Source: CAVXYG01 sp963706835
Lineage (GTDB): Bacteria; Actinomycetota; Actinomycetes; S36-B12; GCA-2699445
Direction of reading: 5' to 3'
Length of the DNA: 64,000 nt
NCBI GenBank assembly: GCA_963706835.1
Contig: CAVPOB010000036.1
Coordinates: 1-64,000 of the forward strand
In this document: positions 1 to 7,855 of the stretch, in pieces
How the letters are laid out: the number at the start of each line of letters is the position of its first letter
Position numbering within the stretch: position 1 is the first letter of the stretch
Program-made: the position numbers and the translations under genes
Notes under the pieces: model-generated
The model's database searches: none
Told to the model about the DNA's origin: nothing
Seen by the model: only the letters and a program-made list of their open reading frames with translations

Positions 1-48
1 AGGCGCCGTGCCGCGGCCGAGGGCATCGAGGTCGATGAGGCGCGCTGA
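1..48 (+). CDS. C-terminal tail of an unidentified protein (partial)
   Basis: An open frame enters from the left edge and stops at TGA 46-48. It gives a 15-residue basic-then-acidic tail (RRRAAAEGIEVDEAR). The codon use fits an actinobacterial gene, but the fragment is too short to assign to a family, and it could be a chance frame. Confidence 0.35.
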   Translation, partial: RRRAAAEGIEVDEAR

Positions 49-550
49 GTGCGCTCAGCAGGAAGGGGCGGAGATCGGGGGCCTCCCGGCTGGCATATCG
101 TTCCGACGAAGTCATTGGGCCGGACGCAGGGCTTGAGCGGACTCACAAGTCACCTGCACACGACCGGATAAGAACGACGGGTGGAACCTCACGCCGAGCC
201 AGCAGTACCGGTGAGATCCCAGTGTGGCGATCCGACCCTTGCTGGCGGTTATCGACCGGCCAGGACCCGGCAGCCATTCTGCAGCCATCCCGAATCGCCG
301 CCCCCTACCTCAACCGAACCCGACGCGTCCGAGCCGGCCCCGTCCATACGATGGCTAGCTGTGGCACTGGTTGCGGCTCGACATCGTCCCCGGCCGGCAG
401 TATTCACTGGCTCCCGCTATTGCTCGAGGATGCATCTGGTCGCAAGTGCTCGAGGTGGTCGAGCCTCGCGTGAACACCCGCAGCACGACCCGCTCGAATC
501 ATTGCCGGGCGCGCGGGCGGGCAGGTCGGTGCGTGCTCGTCCCGACACGG
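49..550. other. No recognisable gene
   Basis: About 500 bases between the left-edge tail and the terminator of the sipW operon. Open frames exist on the plus strand, but their composition (runs of R, P, S, G) looks like GC-driven shadow frames and I recognise no domain. The region probably holds intergenic DNA or old remnants. Confidence 0.4.
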
Positions 551-597
551 CCGAGCGGGGGCGCAGCGACCGTGGTGGTCGCCGCGCCCCCGCTCGG
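551..597 (-). terminator. Strong hairpin downstream of the sipW/tasA-like operon
   Basis: A perfect 14-bp stem (551-564 with 584-597, CCGAGCGGGGGCGC) continues after one mismatch into a 6-bp stem (566-571 with 577-582) around a 5-base loop. It lies 33 bases past the stop of the minus-strand signal peptidase gene. Its position and stability suggest a transcription terminator. No clear U-tract is present, as is common in high-GC actinobacteria. Confidence 0.65.
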
Positions 598-630
598 GCG
601 GGTGCGGATCGGGCTGGTGGGTAGGCGGGG

Positions 631-1149
631 TCAGGCTGCGGCGGGTTCCGGCTGCGCCTCTTGTTCGCGGGGTTCCGGCTCGTCGCCGCGGTGGCCGGTG
701 ATCGCCGACAGCAGTACCGCGGCGGCCGCGACCGCGAGCAGCAGGGAGGCCAGCCCGGCCGGTGCCTGCAGGAACTGCACCGCCCAGCCCAGCCCGGGCG
801 ACACGCCGACGACGGTGCCGACGATGTCCTGGGAGGTGGCGGCGAAGGGATCGGCCTGCGCGTTGGCGTCGCCCTTGGTCACCAGCGTCCCGTCGGCGCC
901 GATGCCGAGCAGCCGGTGGGTGGTGACGCCCTGGCCGACGCGGAAGGAGATGACGTCCCCGGCCTCCGGCTCGGCGCCGGTGTCGACCAGCACCAGCGAG
1001 CCGGTGGGGATCTGCGGCGCCATCGACGCCGACTCCACCACGTAGGCGCGGTAGGGCGCGGCACCGGTCGCGAACAGGCCGGCGGCGACCAGGAGCACGG
1101 CGGCGGCAGCGGCCAGGACGACACCGAGGACTCGGGTGATGGCGGTCAT
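631..1149 (-). CDS. sipW: SipW-type (ER-like) signal peptidase I
   Basis: 172 aa. It cleaves the signal peptide of SipW-dependent exported proteins at the outer face of the membrane. An N-terminal membrane segment (residues ~7-30) is followed by the catalytic motif ESASMAP with the presumed nucleophile Ser42. THRLLG (His78) and KGDAN (around residue 95) follow. A His instead of a Lys as general base is typical of the SipW/ER-type subfamily. A second hydrophobic segment lies near residues 128-150. The tail is acidic and proline-rich. The ATG at 1149 has AAGGGA upstream. The gene lies directly downstream of its likely substrate gene, a classic pairing. Assignment is strong from motif and neighbour. 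Confidence 0.88.
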   Translation of the reverse strand: MTAITRVLGVVLAAAAAVLLVAAGLFATGAAPYRAYVVESASMAPQIPTGSLVLVDTGAEPEAGDVISFRVGQGVTTHRLLGIGADGTLVTKGDANAQADPFAATSQDIVGTVVGVSPGLGWAVQFLQAPAGLASLLLAVAAAAVLLSAITGHRGDEPEPREQEAQPEPAAA

Positions 1150-1210
1150 GGGGATCCCTTCGGGAGCAGGACGGGCGCGGGCGGGCAGGCGGCGGGCCGG
1201 GAGTGATGCG

Positions 1211-1249
1211 CGGCGGGCCGGCCCGCGGGGTGCGCGGACCGGCCCGCCG
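1211..1249 (-). terminator. Hairpin between tasA-like gene and sipW
   Basis: Perfect 11-bp inverted repeat (1211-1221 with 1239-1249) around a 17-base loop. It lies in the 128-bp gap between the substrate gene and the peptidase gene. It may attenuate transcription so that the structural protein is made in excess over the peptidase, or protect the upstream message. The role is inferred from position only. Confidence 0.45.
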
Positions 1250-1277
1250 GACGGGCCTGCCGGAGGCCCGGTGCGGC

Positions 1278-1868
1278 TCAGGCGCCGGGGTTGATGCCCG
1301 GCTGGGTGGCCACGACGCTGTAGGGCAGGCTCAGCGGGACCGCGATCGGCAGCTGCGACTGCAGCTTCTCCGACAGCTTCAAGGAGAACTCCACGGTCGC
1401 GGTGTCGCCCGGGACCAGGCCCTCGGTCAGCCGCAGGTCCGACGGCAGCGGGGTCACGCCCGGCGTGCCGGGCGGGTAGTTGCCGTTGAGGTTGTCGGAG
1501 AAGAACACGCGCTCCCCGTCGACGGTGATCTCGATCTCGGCGTAGGTGCCGAGCTGGTTGACGGCCTTGAAGGTCGGGTGGTTCGGATCGAACTGCAGCC
1601 ACACGTCCTGGGCGTTGCGGCCGATGTTCTTCACCTCGAAGTCGCCGGTGGCCACCTCGCCCGGCAGCAGCGATCCCAGATCCAGGTCCGGGGTCGTGGT
1701 GCGGCTGCCGTCGACGCTGACGGCGATGCTGCCCATCGACATGGTGATCGCGCCGCCGGAGTTGATGTCGGAGAAGTAGCTGCTCGTGGTGCCCACGGCG
1801 GCGGCCCCCAGGCCCAGTGCCACCACGACGGCGGCGGCGCTTGCGACGATCTTGCGGTTCTTGCTCAT
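1278..1868 (-). CDS. TasA/CalY-like secreted protein with SipW-dependent signal peptide
   Basis: 196 aa. The N-terminus has basic residues, a long Ala/Val/Leu core, and then SSYFSD, the signature of the SipW-dependent-type signal peptide. The mature part (from about residue 35) is beta-rich with features of CalY/TasA (camelysin) proteins: GDFEVKNIGRN, VWLQFD, and a late GDTATVEFSLKL strand. Such proteins are exported matrix or fibre components. The ATG at 1868 has AGGAG six bases upstream. The signal peptidase gene follows 128 bp downstream on the same strand. Fibre formation is known for Bacillus TasA and is only inferred here. Confidence 0.82.
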   Translation of the reverse strand: MSKNRKIVASAAAVVVALGLGAAAVGTTSSYFSDINSGGAITMSMGSIAVSVDGSRTTTPDLDLGSLLPGEVATGDFEVKNIGRNAQDVWLQFDPNHPTFKAVNQLGTYAEIEITVDGERVFFSDNLNGNYPPGTPGVTPLPSDLRLTEGLVPGDTATVEFSLKLSEKLQSQLPIAVPLSLPYSVVATQPGINPGA

Positions 1869-2097
1869 GGTTGTCTCCTGCGAATGCTCGGGCAGCCCCG
1901 ACGGAATCCGCGGGCTGCGACTGTGCGATGAAGACCGGCCCCCCGCCGCCCGCCTTGTCCCCAAGGCCCCCGGTGGAGTGTCGGTTCCGTCTGACACCGC
2001 GGGTATCCCCCGACCCCGGCACCGCAACCCCGATCCGCCCCGCCCGAACCCGGCCCGAACATGCCCCGAACGAACCCACGAACTCCTGCCGCGCTTC

Positions 2098-2620
2098 AGG
2101 CTTGGTGGCAGGGCGGTCGAGTCAGTCCTGAAGGGGCTGATCCTGCCCGCGGCCTACCAGCGGGAGCGCCGCAGGCTGGCCGAGCGCCGCAAGGCCGCCT
2201 TCGCTTAGGAACCGACCAGGGCCGAACCTCGGGGTGCCCCCTCTGGGGGAGTCTGGCAGCTGGACTCCACCGAGTTCGAGACCATCGCAGGAGGGACGTA
2301 ATGGGGGTGCCCCCGCTGGGAGCGCAGCGCGCGGGGAGGCTGGCCGGGTGCCGGGACTACTTCAGCAAGTACGAGGACCGGTTCCACGTGTCCCCGACCG
2401 CGAACCAGCACGACGCGATCGACACCGTCGAGCTGGCGCCGGCCGAGTGCGCGGAGTTGTTCTGGCACCCGCTGGTCGACGACTGCCCCGTCGACCCCGA
2501 GACCGGGGGAGCTGCTCCCGGTGGTCACGCTGGTCACCGATAACGGCGGGCCGTTCCGCTCCTTCCGGTTCGAGGCCTTCATCGAGCTGGACCCCGGGCA
2601 GCAGATTCCGGCAGGCGGTC
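2098..2620 (+). pseudogene. Decayed IS3-family transposase (integrase core)
   Basis: Pieces of an IS3-type DDE integrase can be read in order but in different frames: LILPAAYQRERRRLAERR, VWQLDSTEFET, RLAGCRDYFSKYE, VSPTANQHDAID, HPLVDDCPVDPETG and VVTLVTDNGGPFRSFRFEAF. The block TDNGGPFRS holds the second catalytic Asp. A stop follows AERRKAAFA, at least one frameshift lies near 2515, and two short GC-rich insertions (around 2230-2252 and 2300-2335) interrupt the frame. The 3' part with the catalytic Glu is missing. No terminal repeats were found. It is a dead insertion sequence. Confidence 0.75.
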
Positions 2621-2658
2621 CGCCTTGGCCACGGCTCCAACCCAGTGTGCAGCGCCCG

Positions 2659-5600
2659 CTACTCGCCGTCACTTCCGACAGCGTCTGCTACCGCCTGCGC
2701 CACCACCCAGTGCTTGACGATGGCGTCATACTCCGGGGTGAACTGGTAGCCGCTATGCGTTGCGAGGTCGTACCGCTCGGCGTCGATTTCGAAGACGTAC
2801 ACGTCGTCGACCTCGGCCTGCGGTTCGGCCGGGTCGGCGAAGATCGGGAAGCCGATCGGGTCGCTGCGACGGTAGAGGTTCCGCCAGTTACCGGGCCCCA
2901 GCCGGTTCTTCAGGGTCTCGTCCTTCGGCAGGGTCTCGTCCTCTCCAGGGGTCTTGTCCTTCGCAGAGGTCTTGTCCTTCCCCAGAGACCTGCCGTTCTC
3001 GCGGCTCTCGTCCTGCGCTGTCCGGGCGAGCGGCGCGTCGGGCTCGGCGGAGTCGAAGTCCCACATCCGCGGCAACGGCCGCGTGCCGAGTTGCTCCGGT
3101 CCGAGGACGGCGGGGAACAGTCGGCCGAACCAGGCCCGCAGTTGCGACCCGTACGTGACCAGGCGCACCCGCTTCAAGTGATCGTCGCTGAGCCTGGTTG
3201 CGACGGCGGCTGCGATCACCGCGCCCTGGCTGTGGGCGGACAGCACGACCGTGTCCTGAGGCGCGTCGGGTTCGTCGAGCAGCACGCGGACCCGACGCGT
3301 GATCTCCGGCACGACGCGCTCCCCGTAGCTGGGCGGGCCGAACGGGTGCGCCGTACGGGGCAGGAAGGTGGCGATGTCCCACAGCACGCCGGCCTGGCGG
3401 CGGGCGCTGTCGGACTTCCGCACCTGGCTGATGAACCAGAGCAGTGCCAGTGCCAGGGCTAGTGCGAAGTACAGCCCGGCGTCAGTCAGGAGGTGCAACC
3501 ATTCGTACTCCTCCCAGGGCGGCCGGCCGTACACCGCGCCGACCACCATGACGAGGAAGGCGACCACGGTGATGATGCTGATCCGCCCCACCAGTCGTTC
3601 GGCGCGGTGGACGAAGGCGGCGCTCCGGCGAGCCGCGACGATCCTGCCCTCGTCGTTGGGGAGGTCAAGCGCCCCCGGTCGCCTGTCGATGTCCGCGCGG
3701 ACCACTCCCTCCAGCGGAGACTCGTCCGTTCCCTCAGTGGGAGAGCTGACCTTGCGTCGGAACAGCGATCGCGTGAGCAGCAGCATCAGCACCACGGCCA
3801 GGCTCCATACCGGCGTCATCGTGGTCGACCACAGCACGACGTTGGGCAGCACGAGCGTCTCCTGGGGCGGGTCCTCCACCAGCAGGCGAACGCCCTTGCT
3901 GAGCACGACGACTCCGTCACCGATCGGCACCGAGCTCTGGCTCACCGCACCGTCCTCAGCGTCGCAGGCGCTTCCCAGGCAGCTGTTGTCCAGCGTCAGC
4001 GCGGCCTCCTGCGTCTCCAGCCTGACCTCCTCCACATCCTGCTCGCCGCCGCCGACGATGAGGCCCTGGACCAGGCGGGTCGCTCCTTCGTGCACGGTGC
4101 TCGCCTGGGCAACCGACACCGTGCCCTCCACGACGACGACCTCGTCCCCCCTGACGTTCACCTCGCCATCGGTGACCGTGATCGGGCCGGTACCGCTGAG
4201 TTCGGCCGGGGTCGCCGCACGGCCGTCCGCGTCGAGGAGCAGCGCCGTCGGCGAGGTATCGCTGGGGTAGCCGGCGGCGGTCTCGGTCACCGACTGGTCG
4301 CCGTTCAACAGATCCGCCGCCCCCACCACCAGGGAGGTCGTGAAGAGCATTGCGACGGCGACCGCACCGCCCAGTAGCACGCCGGGTGCGGCCCCCCGCC
4401 ACGCCTGGCGGTGGCTGTCTTCCTGCTTCCCCGTCAGTCGATGACGCACCCCGAACACGGCTGCCCCTGCGAAGGCGACGGCACCCACCGCCAGAATCCA
4501 GGCCGCCATGTCGGTCTCTTCGCCGCGCGCCCCGCCCGAGCGGGCAACCCCAGCAGCCGTCGCCAGCACCAGCAGGAGGCTCGAGAACAGCCCCCACCGC
4601 GATGAGACGGAGGCGAATGCCAGGAACACGACGTGCGCCGCCAGGGCGAGGAAGAGGACGCCCAGCAGCAGGCTGCTGTCGAAGAAGTCGCGGGCCTGAT
4701 TCAAGCGGCCCTCCTCGATCCCGAGCCAGTCGGTGATCCCGGCCACTGCGAGTGCTGCGAGGCCGAGGACGAGTGCGGTCCGTGACGTCCCGCTCCGGCG
4801 GCGGTCCAGGGCCCGGGCCGGTCGACCGGGGAACTCGATGCCGTCGCGCCAACTCAGAAGCGTCGACAGGAAGGCCAGCATGACTGCAGCCGCGGCCAGT
4901 ACCGCCGCCAACCGCAGCCACTGGCTTCCGGCTGCGCCGGCGGCCATCACCGGTGCGGTGAGGCAGGCCGTGACGACCGACAGCGCCACGGCGACGTGGT
5001 TGGTGATCAGCGGCTGGATGCGCTGCTCGCCGCGCCACATGTACTGCCGCTGCAGGATCGCCGTGCCCTGCCTGGCGGTCGCGTTGCTGCGGCTGCTGGT
5101 CACCGTCTCGTACCGGGCACGAGACTGCTTCGAGAGGAAGACGAGGAACAGGATCGCTGCCACCGGCACAGCAGCGGCGATGACCAGGCGCTGCGACGGC
5201 TCGTTCCAGCCAGGCCTGCCGAGGATGTCGGGGACCCACTGCGGCGCCCAGCCGGGCAACGAGCAGACGCGGGAACCGCCTCTGAAGCACTGCCAGGCCA
5301 GCAGATCCATGCTGACCACGCAGACGGCCGCGGTCGCCGTCATGGTCATCAGCAGCCCCGCCCAGCGGGCAGCCACGGCGGTGACTTTGCGGTCGGCCGC
5401 CTTGTCCCCCGGCCGGCCCTCCCGGTCGATGCCGGGACGGGTCCAATAGGCGACGTTGACCATCGCGAACGGCAGCAGCACCAGCCACGCCACCCGCTTC
5501 ACCCTCTCCAAGAGCGTCCCTGCGCTGGAGGTGAGTCCGCCCCAGGAGTAGGCCTCGACGGTGTCGGGCTTCCCCTCCCTCGCGGCCTCGGGCTTCCCAG

Positions 5601-5739
5601 CCCTGACGTAGAAGCCGGTCAAGTCGTCGGTGTAGTTCACGGTCCGGGCGACGGGGCCCTCGCCATCTCGCCACAGCATCGACGCTGGCGGGGTCCCCGA
5701 CACCCCGTGGATCCGGATCTCATGGACTCGGCGACTCAT
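2659..5739 (-). CDS. Polytopic membrane protein with C-terminal alpha/beta-hydrolase domain
   Basis: 1,026 aa. The N-terminus (EIRIHGVSGTPP) is followed by roughly ten hydrophobic segments up to about residue 490. A hydrophilic, probably extracytoplasmic, domain of ~130 residues comes next, then three more membrane segments. The C-terminal ~300 residues contain VVLSAHSQGAVIAA, a GxSxG-like nucleophile elbow (here A-H-S-Q-G). A charged, lysine-rich low-complexity stretch (repeated K/D/E/T units) lies near residue 900. I infer a membrane-anchored esterase or lipase-like enzyme; the substrate is unknown. The ATG at 5739 has AAGGGG upstream. It stands alone between regions of gene debris. Confidence 0.8.
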   Translation of the reverse strand: MSRRVHEIRIHGVSGTPPASMLWRDGEGPVARTVNYTDDLTGFYVRAGKPEAAREGKPDTVEAYSWGGLTSSAGTLLERVKRVAWLVLLPFAMVNVAYWTRPGIDREGRPGDKAADRKVTAVAARWAGLLMTMTATAAVCVVSMDLLAWQCFRGGSRVCSLPGWAPQWVPDILGRPGWNEPSQRLVIAAAVPVAAILFLVFLSKQSRARYETVTSSRSNATARQGTAILQRQYMWRGEQRIQPLITNHVAVALSVVTACLTAPVMAAGAAGSQWLRLAAVLAAAAVMLAFLSTLLSWRDGIEFPGRPARALDRRRSGTSRTALVLGLAALAVAGITDWLGIEEGRLNQARDFFDSSLLLGVLFLALAAHVVFLAFASVSSRWGLFSSLLLVLATAAGVARSGGARGEETDMAAWILAVGAVAFAGAAVFGVRHRLTGKQEDSHRQAWRGAAPGVLLGGAVAVAMLFTTSLVVGAADLLNGDQSVTETAAGYPSDTSPTALLLDADGRAATPAELSGTGPITVTDGEVNVRGDEVVVVEGTVSVAQASTVHEGATRLVQGLIVGGGEQDVEEVRLETQEAALTLDNSCLGSACDAEDGAVSQSSVPIGDGVVVLSKGVRLLVEDPPQETLVLPNVVLWSTTMTPVWSLAVVLMLLLTRSLFRRKVSSPTEGTDESPLEGVVRADIDRRPGALDLPNDEGRIVAARRSAAFVHRAERLVGRISIITVVAFLVMVVGAVYGRPPWEEYEWLHLLTDAGLYFALALALALLWFISQVRKSDSARRQAGVLWDIATFLPRTAHPFGPPSYGERVVPEITRRVRVLLDEPDAPQDTVVLSAHSQGAVIAAAVATRLSDDHLKRVRLVTYGSQLRAWFGRLFPAVLGPEQLGTRPLPRMWDFDSAEPDAPLARTAQDESRENGRSLGKDKTSAKDKTPGEDETLPKDETLKNRLGPGNWRNLYRRSDPIGFPIFADPAEPQAEVDDVYVFEIDAERYDLATHSGYQFTPEYDAIVKHWVVAQAVADAVGSDGE

Positions 5740-6211
5740 CAGCGGCCCCTTCGCTCACCCTGAAGCCGATACACCGTCGGGGCGACATCCCCACCCCGCC
5801 CCGAGGCCCGACGCCGTCAGCATGCCGGATCAGAGCTCCAGCCATCGGGCATTCGACGCGGATGTCCCCGCGCGGCGCCGTTCAGACGCAGTTCCGTCCG
5901 CCTCCGCTTGCGCACGCTCCTGACGGATGCCGACCTGAAGGAGTGATGGGAGCGACAACCGGGCGAGCGCGGGACGGCAGGACTCGGGATCTCCCTCGCG
6001 AGCAGGCGTCACCACGCGGTGGCGTAGCGGCGCAGGTGCGGCGGGCCCGCCGACATACGCTCCAGTCACCGGGATGGGTCGGATCCGAGGGTGGGCGATG
6101 CCAGTGCTGCGAAGCCGCAAGCGACAGGCGCGCGCCGCGGTCACTGTGGCGGCCGTGGGAACTGGCCACCGCCGGGGGGCGTCCGGACCGAACCCGAAGC
6201 CCTGCAACCGT
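5740..6211. other. No intact gene; probable gene debris
   Basis: About 470 bases upstream of the membrane-protein gene. Short frames on both strands show no domain I recognise. The stretch is continuous with the HAD and IS3 remnants to its right, so I read it as decayed DNA plus the promoter region of the membrane protein. Confidence 0.4.
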
Positions 6212-6379
6212 GCCTCGACGCTCGGCGACCGTGGTCCCGCTCGCCTGGTCCGACAGGATGCCGAGGAGGTAGCCGCGGGCGTGGAGGGTCGCCAGCGTCG
6301 CGACGGCGTCGGGGAAGGGCTGCCCCGGCCCGAAGACGAGGGTGTCGCCGAGATCGAAGTAGACGGTGGGGCCGGGCAT
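6212..6379 (-). pseudogene. N-terminal fragment of a HAD-superfamily hydrolase
   Basis: From the ATG at 6379 about 55 residues read as a HAD N-terminus: VYFDLGDTLVFG gives motif I with the nucleophilic Asp, then DAVATLATLHARGY and LGILSDQ as motif II. After that the frame becomes arginine/proline-rich and unlike the family, so the gene is truncated. It begins six bases after the stop of the fragment upstream on the same strand, suggesting a former two-gene operon. Confidence 0.5.
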
Positions 6380-6385
6380 AGTCGC

Positions 6386-6606
6386 TCACCGCCGTCGGAT
6401 GCGATCTACGACGTGCACGCGCAGGGCGACCCCGACCGACGATCGTGCCGTCGTCGGATCGCTGGAGCAGGTCGTAGCGCAGGATCTCCCCCGCCCGCGC
6501 GTCGGACGGCACCTCGATGCGGAGCCCCATCCGGGCCGTCTCGCGCGCCGCGAGGGCGAACGGCAGGCGGGTTGCCGGGCCGGCTCCGAATCCCACCCGG
6601 ATGTGC
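6386..6606 (-). pseudogene. C-terminal fragment of a beta-rich protein
   Basis: The stretch LPFALAARETARMGLRIEVP...GEILRYDLLQRSDDGTIVG reads like a beta-sandwich C-terminus. With one frameshift near 6440 it continues as VALRVHVVD and stops at 6386. The upstream part is cut off close to an IS3 fragment at 6680. I cannot name the family. Strong coding-like composition but no start makes it a remnant. Confidence 0.4.
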
Positions 6607-6679
6607 GGCGCCACCCCGGATCGGCCGCACCACTGGGTTGGCGAGCCCCGGTGAGGCATCGACGAGTCGTGCAACCCCG

Positions 6680-6784
6680 CAGTACCGTCGGGAGGCCGCC
6701 CGGCTGGTGATCGACACCGACCGGACGATCGCCGAGGTGGCCCGTGAGATCGGGCTCGGGGAGCAGTCGCTGGGCCAGTGGCGT
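6680..6784 (+). pseudogene. IS3-family OrfA fragment (HTH)
   Basis: 35 codons read as the helix-turn-helix of an IS3 OrfA: YRREAARLVIDT, TIAEVAREIGLGEQSLGQW. Both ends run into unrelated sequence without start or stop. It may come from the same kind of element as the integrase remnant at 2.1-2.6 kb and may have caused the truncation of the neighbouring beta-rich gene. Confidence 0.7.
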
Positions 6785-6958
6785 TGTCCCAGTACACCTC
6801 GGTTCGCCCCACCAGTTACCCAAGTCAAGTCCTTCTCGTCGCACTCGCGCCCGTGGCGACGCCAGTTCGTACCCGTCGGGTGTCGCCCGCACCTCGACGA
6901 CGACTTCCCCTTGCCGAACCCGTGTCGGGTCGAGTCGTGCCCAGCTCTCGAGAGCGGG

Positions 6959-6986
6959 GTTGTGTCAACGTTTGTCTTGACACAAC
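6959..6986 (+). promoter_or_regulatory. Perfect 10-bp inverted repeat overlapping a -35-like TTGACA
   Basis: GTTGTGTCAA at 6959-6968 is the exact reverse complement of TTGACACAAC at 6977-6986, with an 8-base spacer. TTGACA (6977-6982) in the right arm matches a -35 box; the -10 region (near 7000-7005) is poor. It lies about 80 bp upstream of the first gene of the oxygenase cluster. It looks like a dimeric repressor operator placed on a promoter. No regulator gene lies next to it. Confidence 0.5.
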
Positions 6987-7066
6987 ATTTCAGGGCCTGT
7001 TTCGCTGGGGCCTGTCATGCGCGACAGCTCCCACAGCCCTGGGAATCCGCCACTCGAGGGGGAAGC

Positions 7067-7855
7067 ATGAATGATCGTGATCAGCATCTCGAGTCGGCCC
7101 CTGGGGGGGTCCGGACTGTCAACGACAAGGCAGAGCTGGCTCAGATTGTGGACCCGAAGGTGACGGCGGTCATACTCGCACCGTCGGCTACCCCGGGATG
7201 GCTCGCGGAGGTAGTTGACGCCTTGGAGACGGGGGACCTGTCTATCCCGCGCACTACCCTCGACGGAGTAACCGTCGAGGAGTTCAGCAAGTGGCTCGGC
7301 GAGGAACTCGCCAGCGCGAGCCTGAGCGCCGAGGCAGGCGACGCCTTGCTCGCGGATCTACTTGCAGTACCTCGAGCTGCCGCCGACCTTTCCGGGTCCC
7401 GGCGCCTGATCGTGCGCATCCTGACTGCCGAACCCACCACCGACTGTGGCTTCCATGTCGACACGACACGGCCTGGCGTCGCCCCCTGGGGACTGCTCAA
7501 GACCTACAACGGTCCCGGCACCTCCTATGTCGATCCCGCCAACGTCACGAGCATGAGCGACTTCTACCGCTACCTGTCCCGCAGGGAGCGGCTCGAGCGT
7601 GAGGATGGAGACGTCGAGGAACTCGACATCGATCCCGGGTTCCTGCACTATCCGGCGGGCATCGACGTGGCAGGGGCGTGCTCGATGATCGCGTTCAAGC
7701 ACCTCGACGTATCGACGATGTGGTCCGAACAGGACCCGGCACGAGCGTGGATCCACTGCTCACCGATGGCGGGGAAGCCCAGGCTGGTCATCAACGCGAC
7801 CGGATGCGACCCTCAACCCCGTGGGCGCCCAGGAGCAGGTGCGAACGCTCGGTGA
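7067..7855 (+). CDS. DUF1826-like protein with a possible 2OG-Fe(II) site
   Basis: 262 aa. The N-terminal third is helical with no known motif. The C-terminal part carries CGFHVDTTRPG, LLKTYNGPGTSYVD, WIHCSP and KPRLVINATG, the pattern I associate with DUF1826 (FHVD, TYxGPGT, HRSP, RLL). His130-x-Asp132, His230 and Arg239 are spaced like the metal and co-substrate ligands of an Fe(II)/2-oxoglutarate oxygenase. Catalysis is inference. The ATG at 7067 has AGGGGGAA upstream, and an operator-like palindrome lies ~80 bp before it. Its 3' end overlaps the convergent glycosyltransferase gene by 65 bp. Confidence 0.65.
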   Translation: MNDRDQHLESAPGGVRTVNDKAELAQIVDPKVTAVILAPSATPGWLAEVVDALETGDLSIPRTTLDGVTVEEFSKWLGEELASASLSAEAGDALLADLLAVPRAAADLSGSRRLIVRILTAEPTTDCGFHVDTTRPGVAPWGLLKTYNGPGTSYVDPANVTSMSDFYRYLSRRERLEREDGDVEELDIDPGFLHYPAGIDVAGACSMIAFKHLDVSTMWSEQDPARAWIHCSPMAGKPRLVINATGCDPQPRGRPGAGANAR

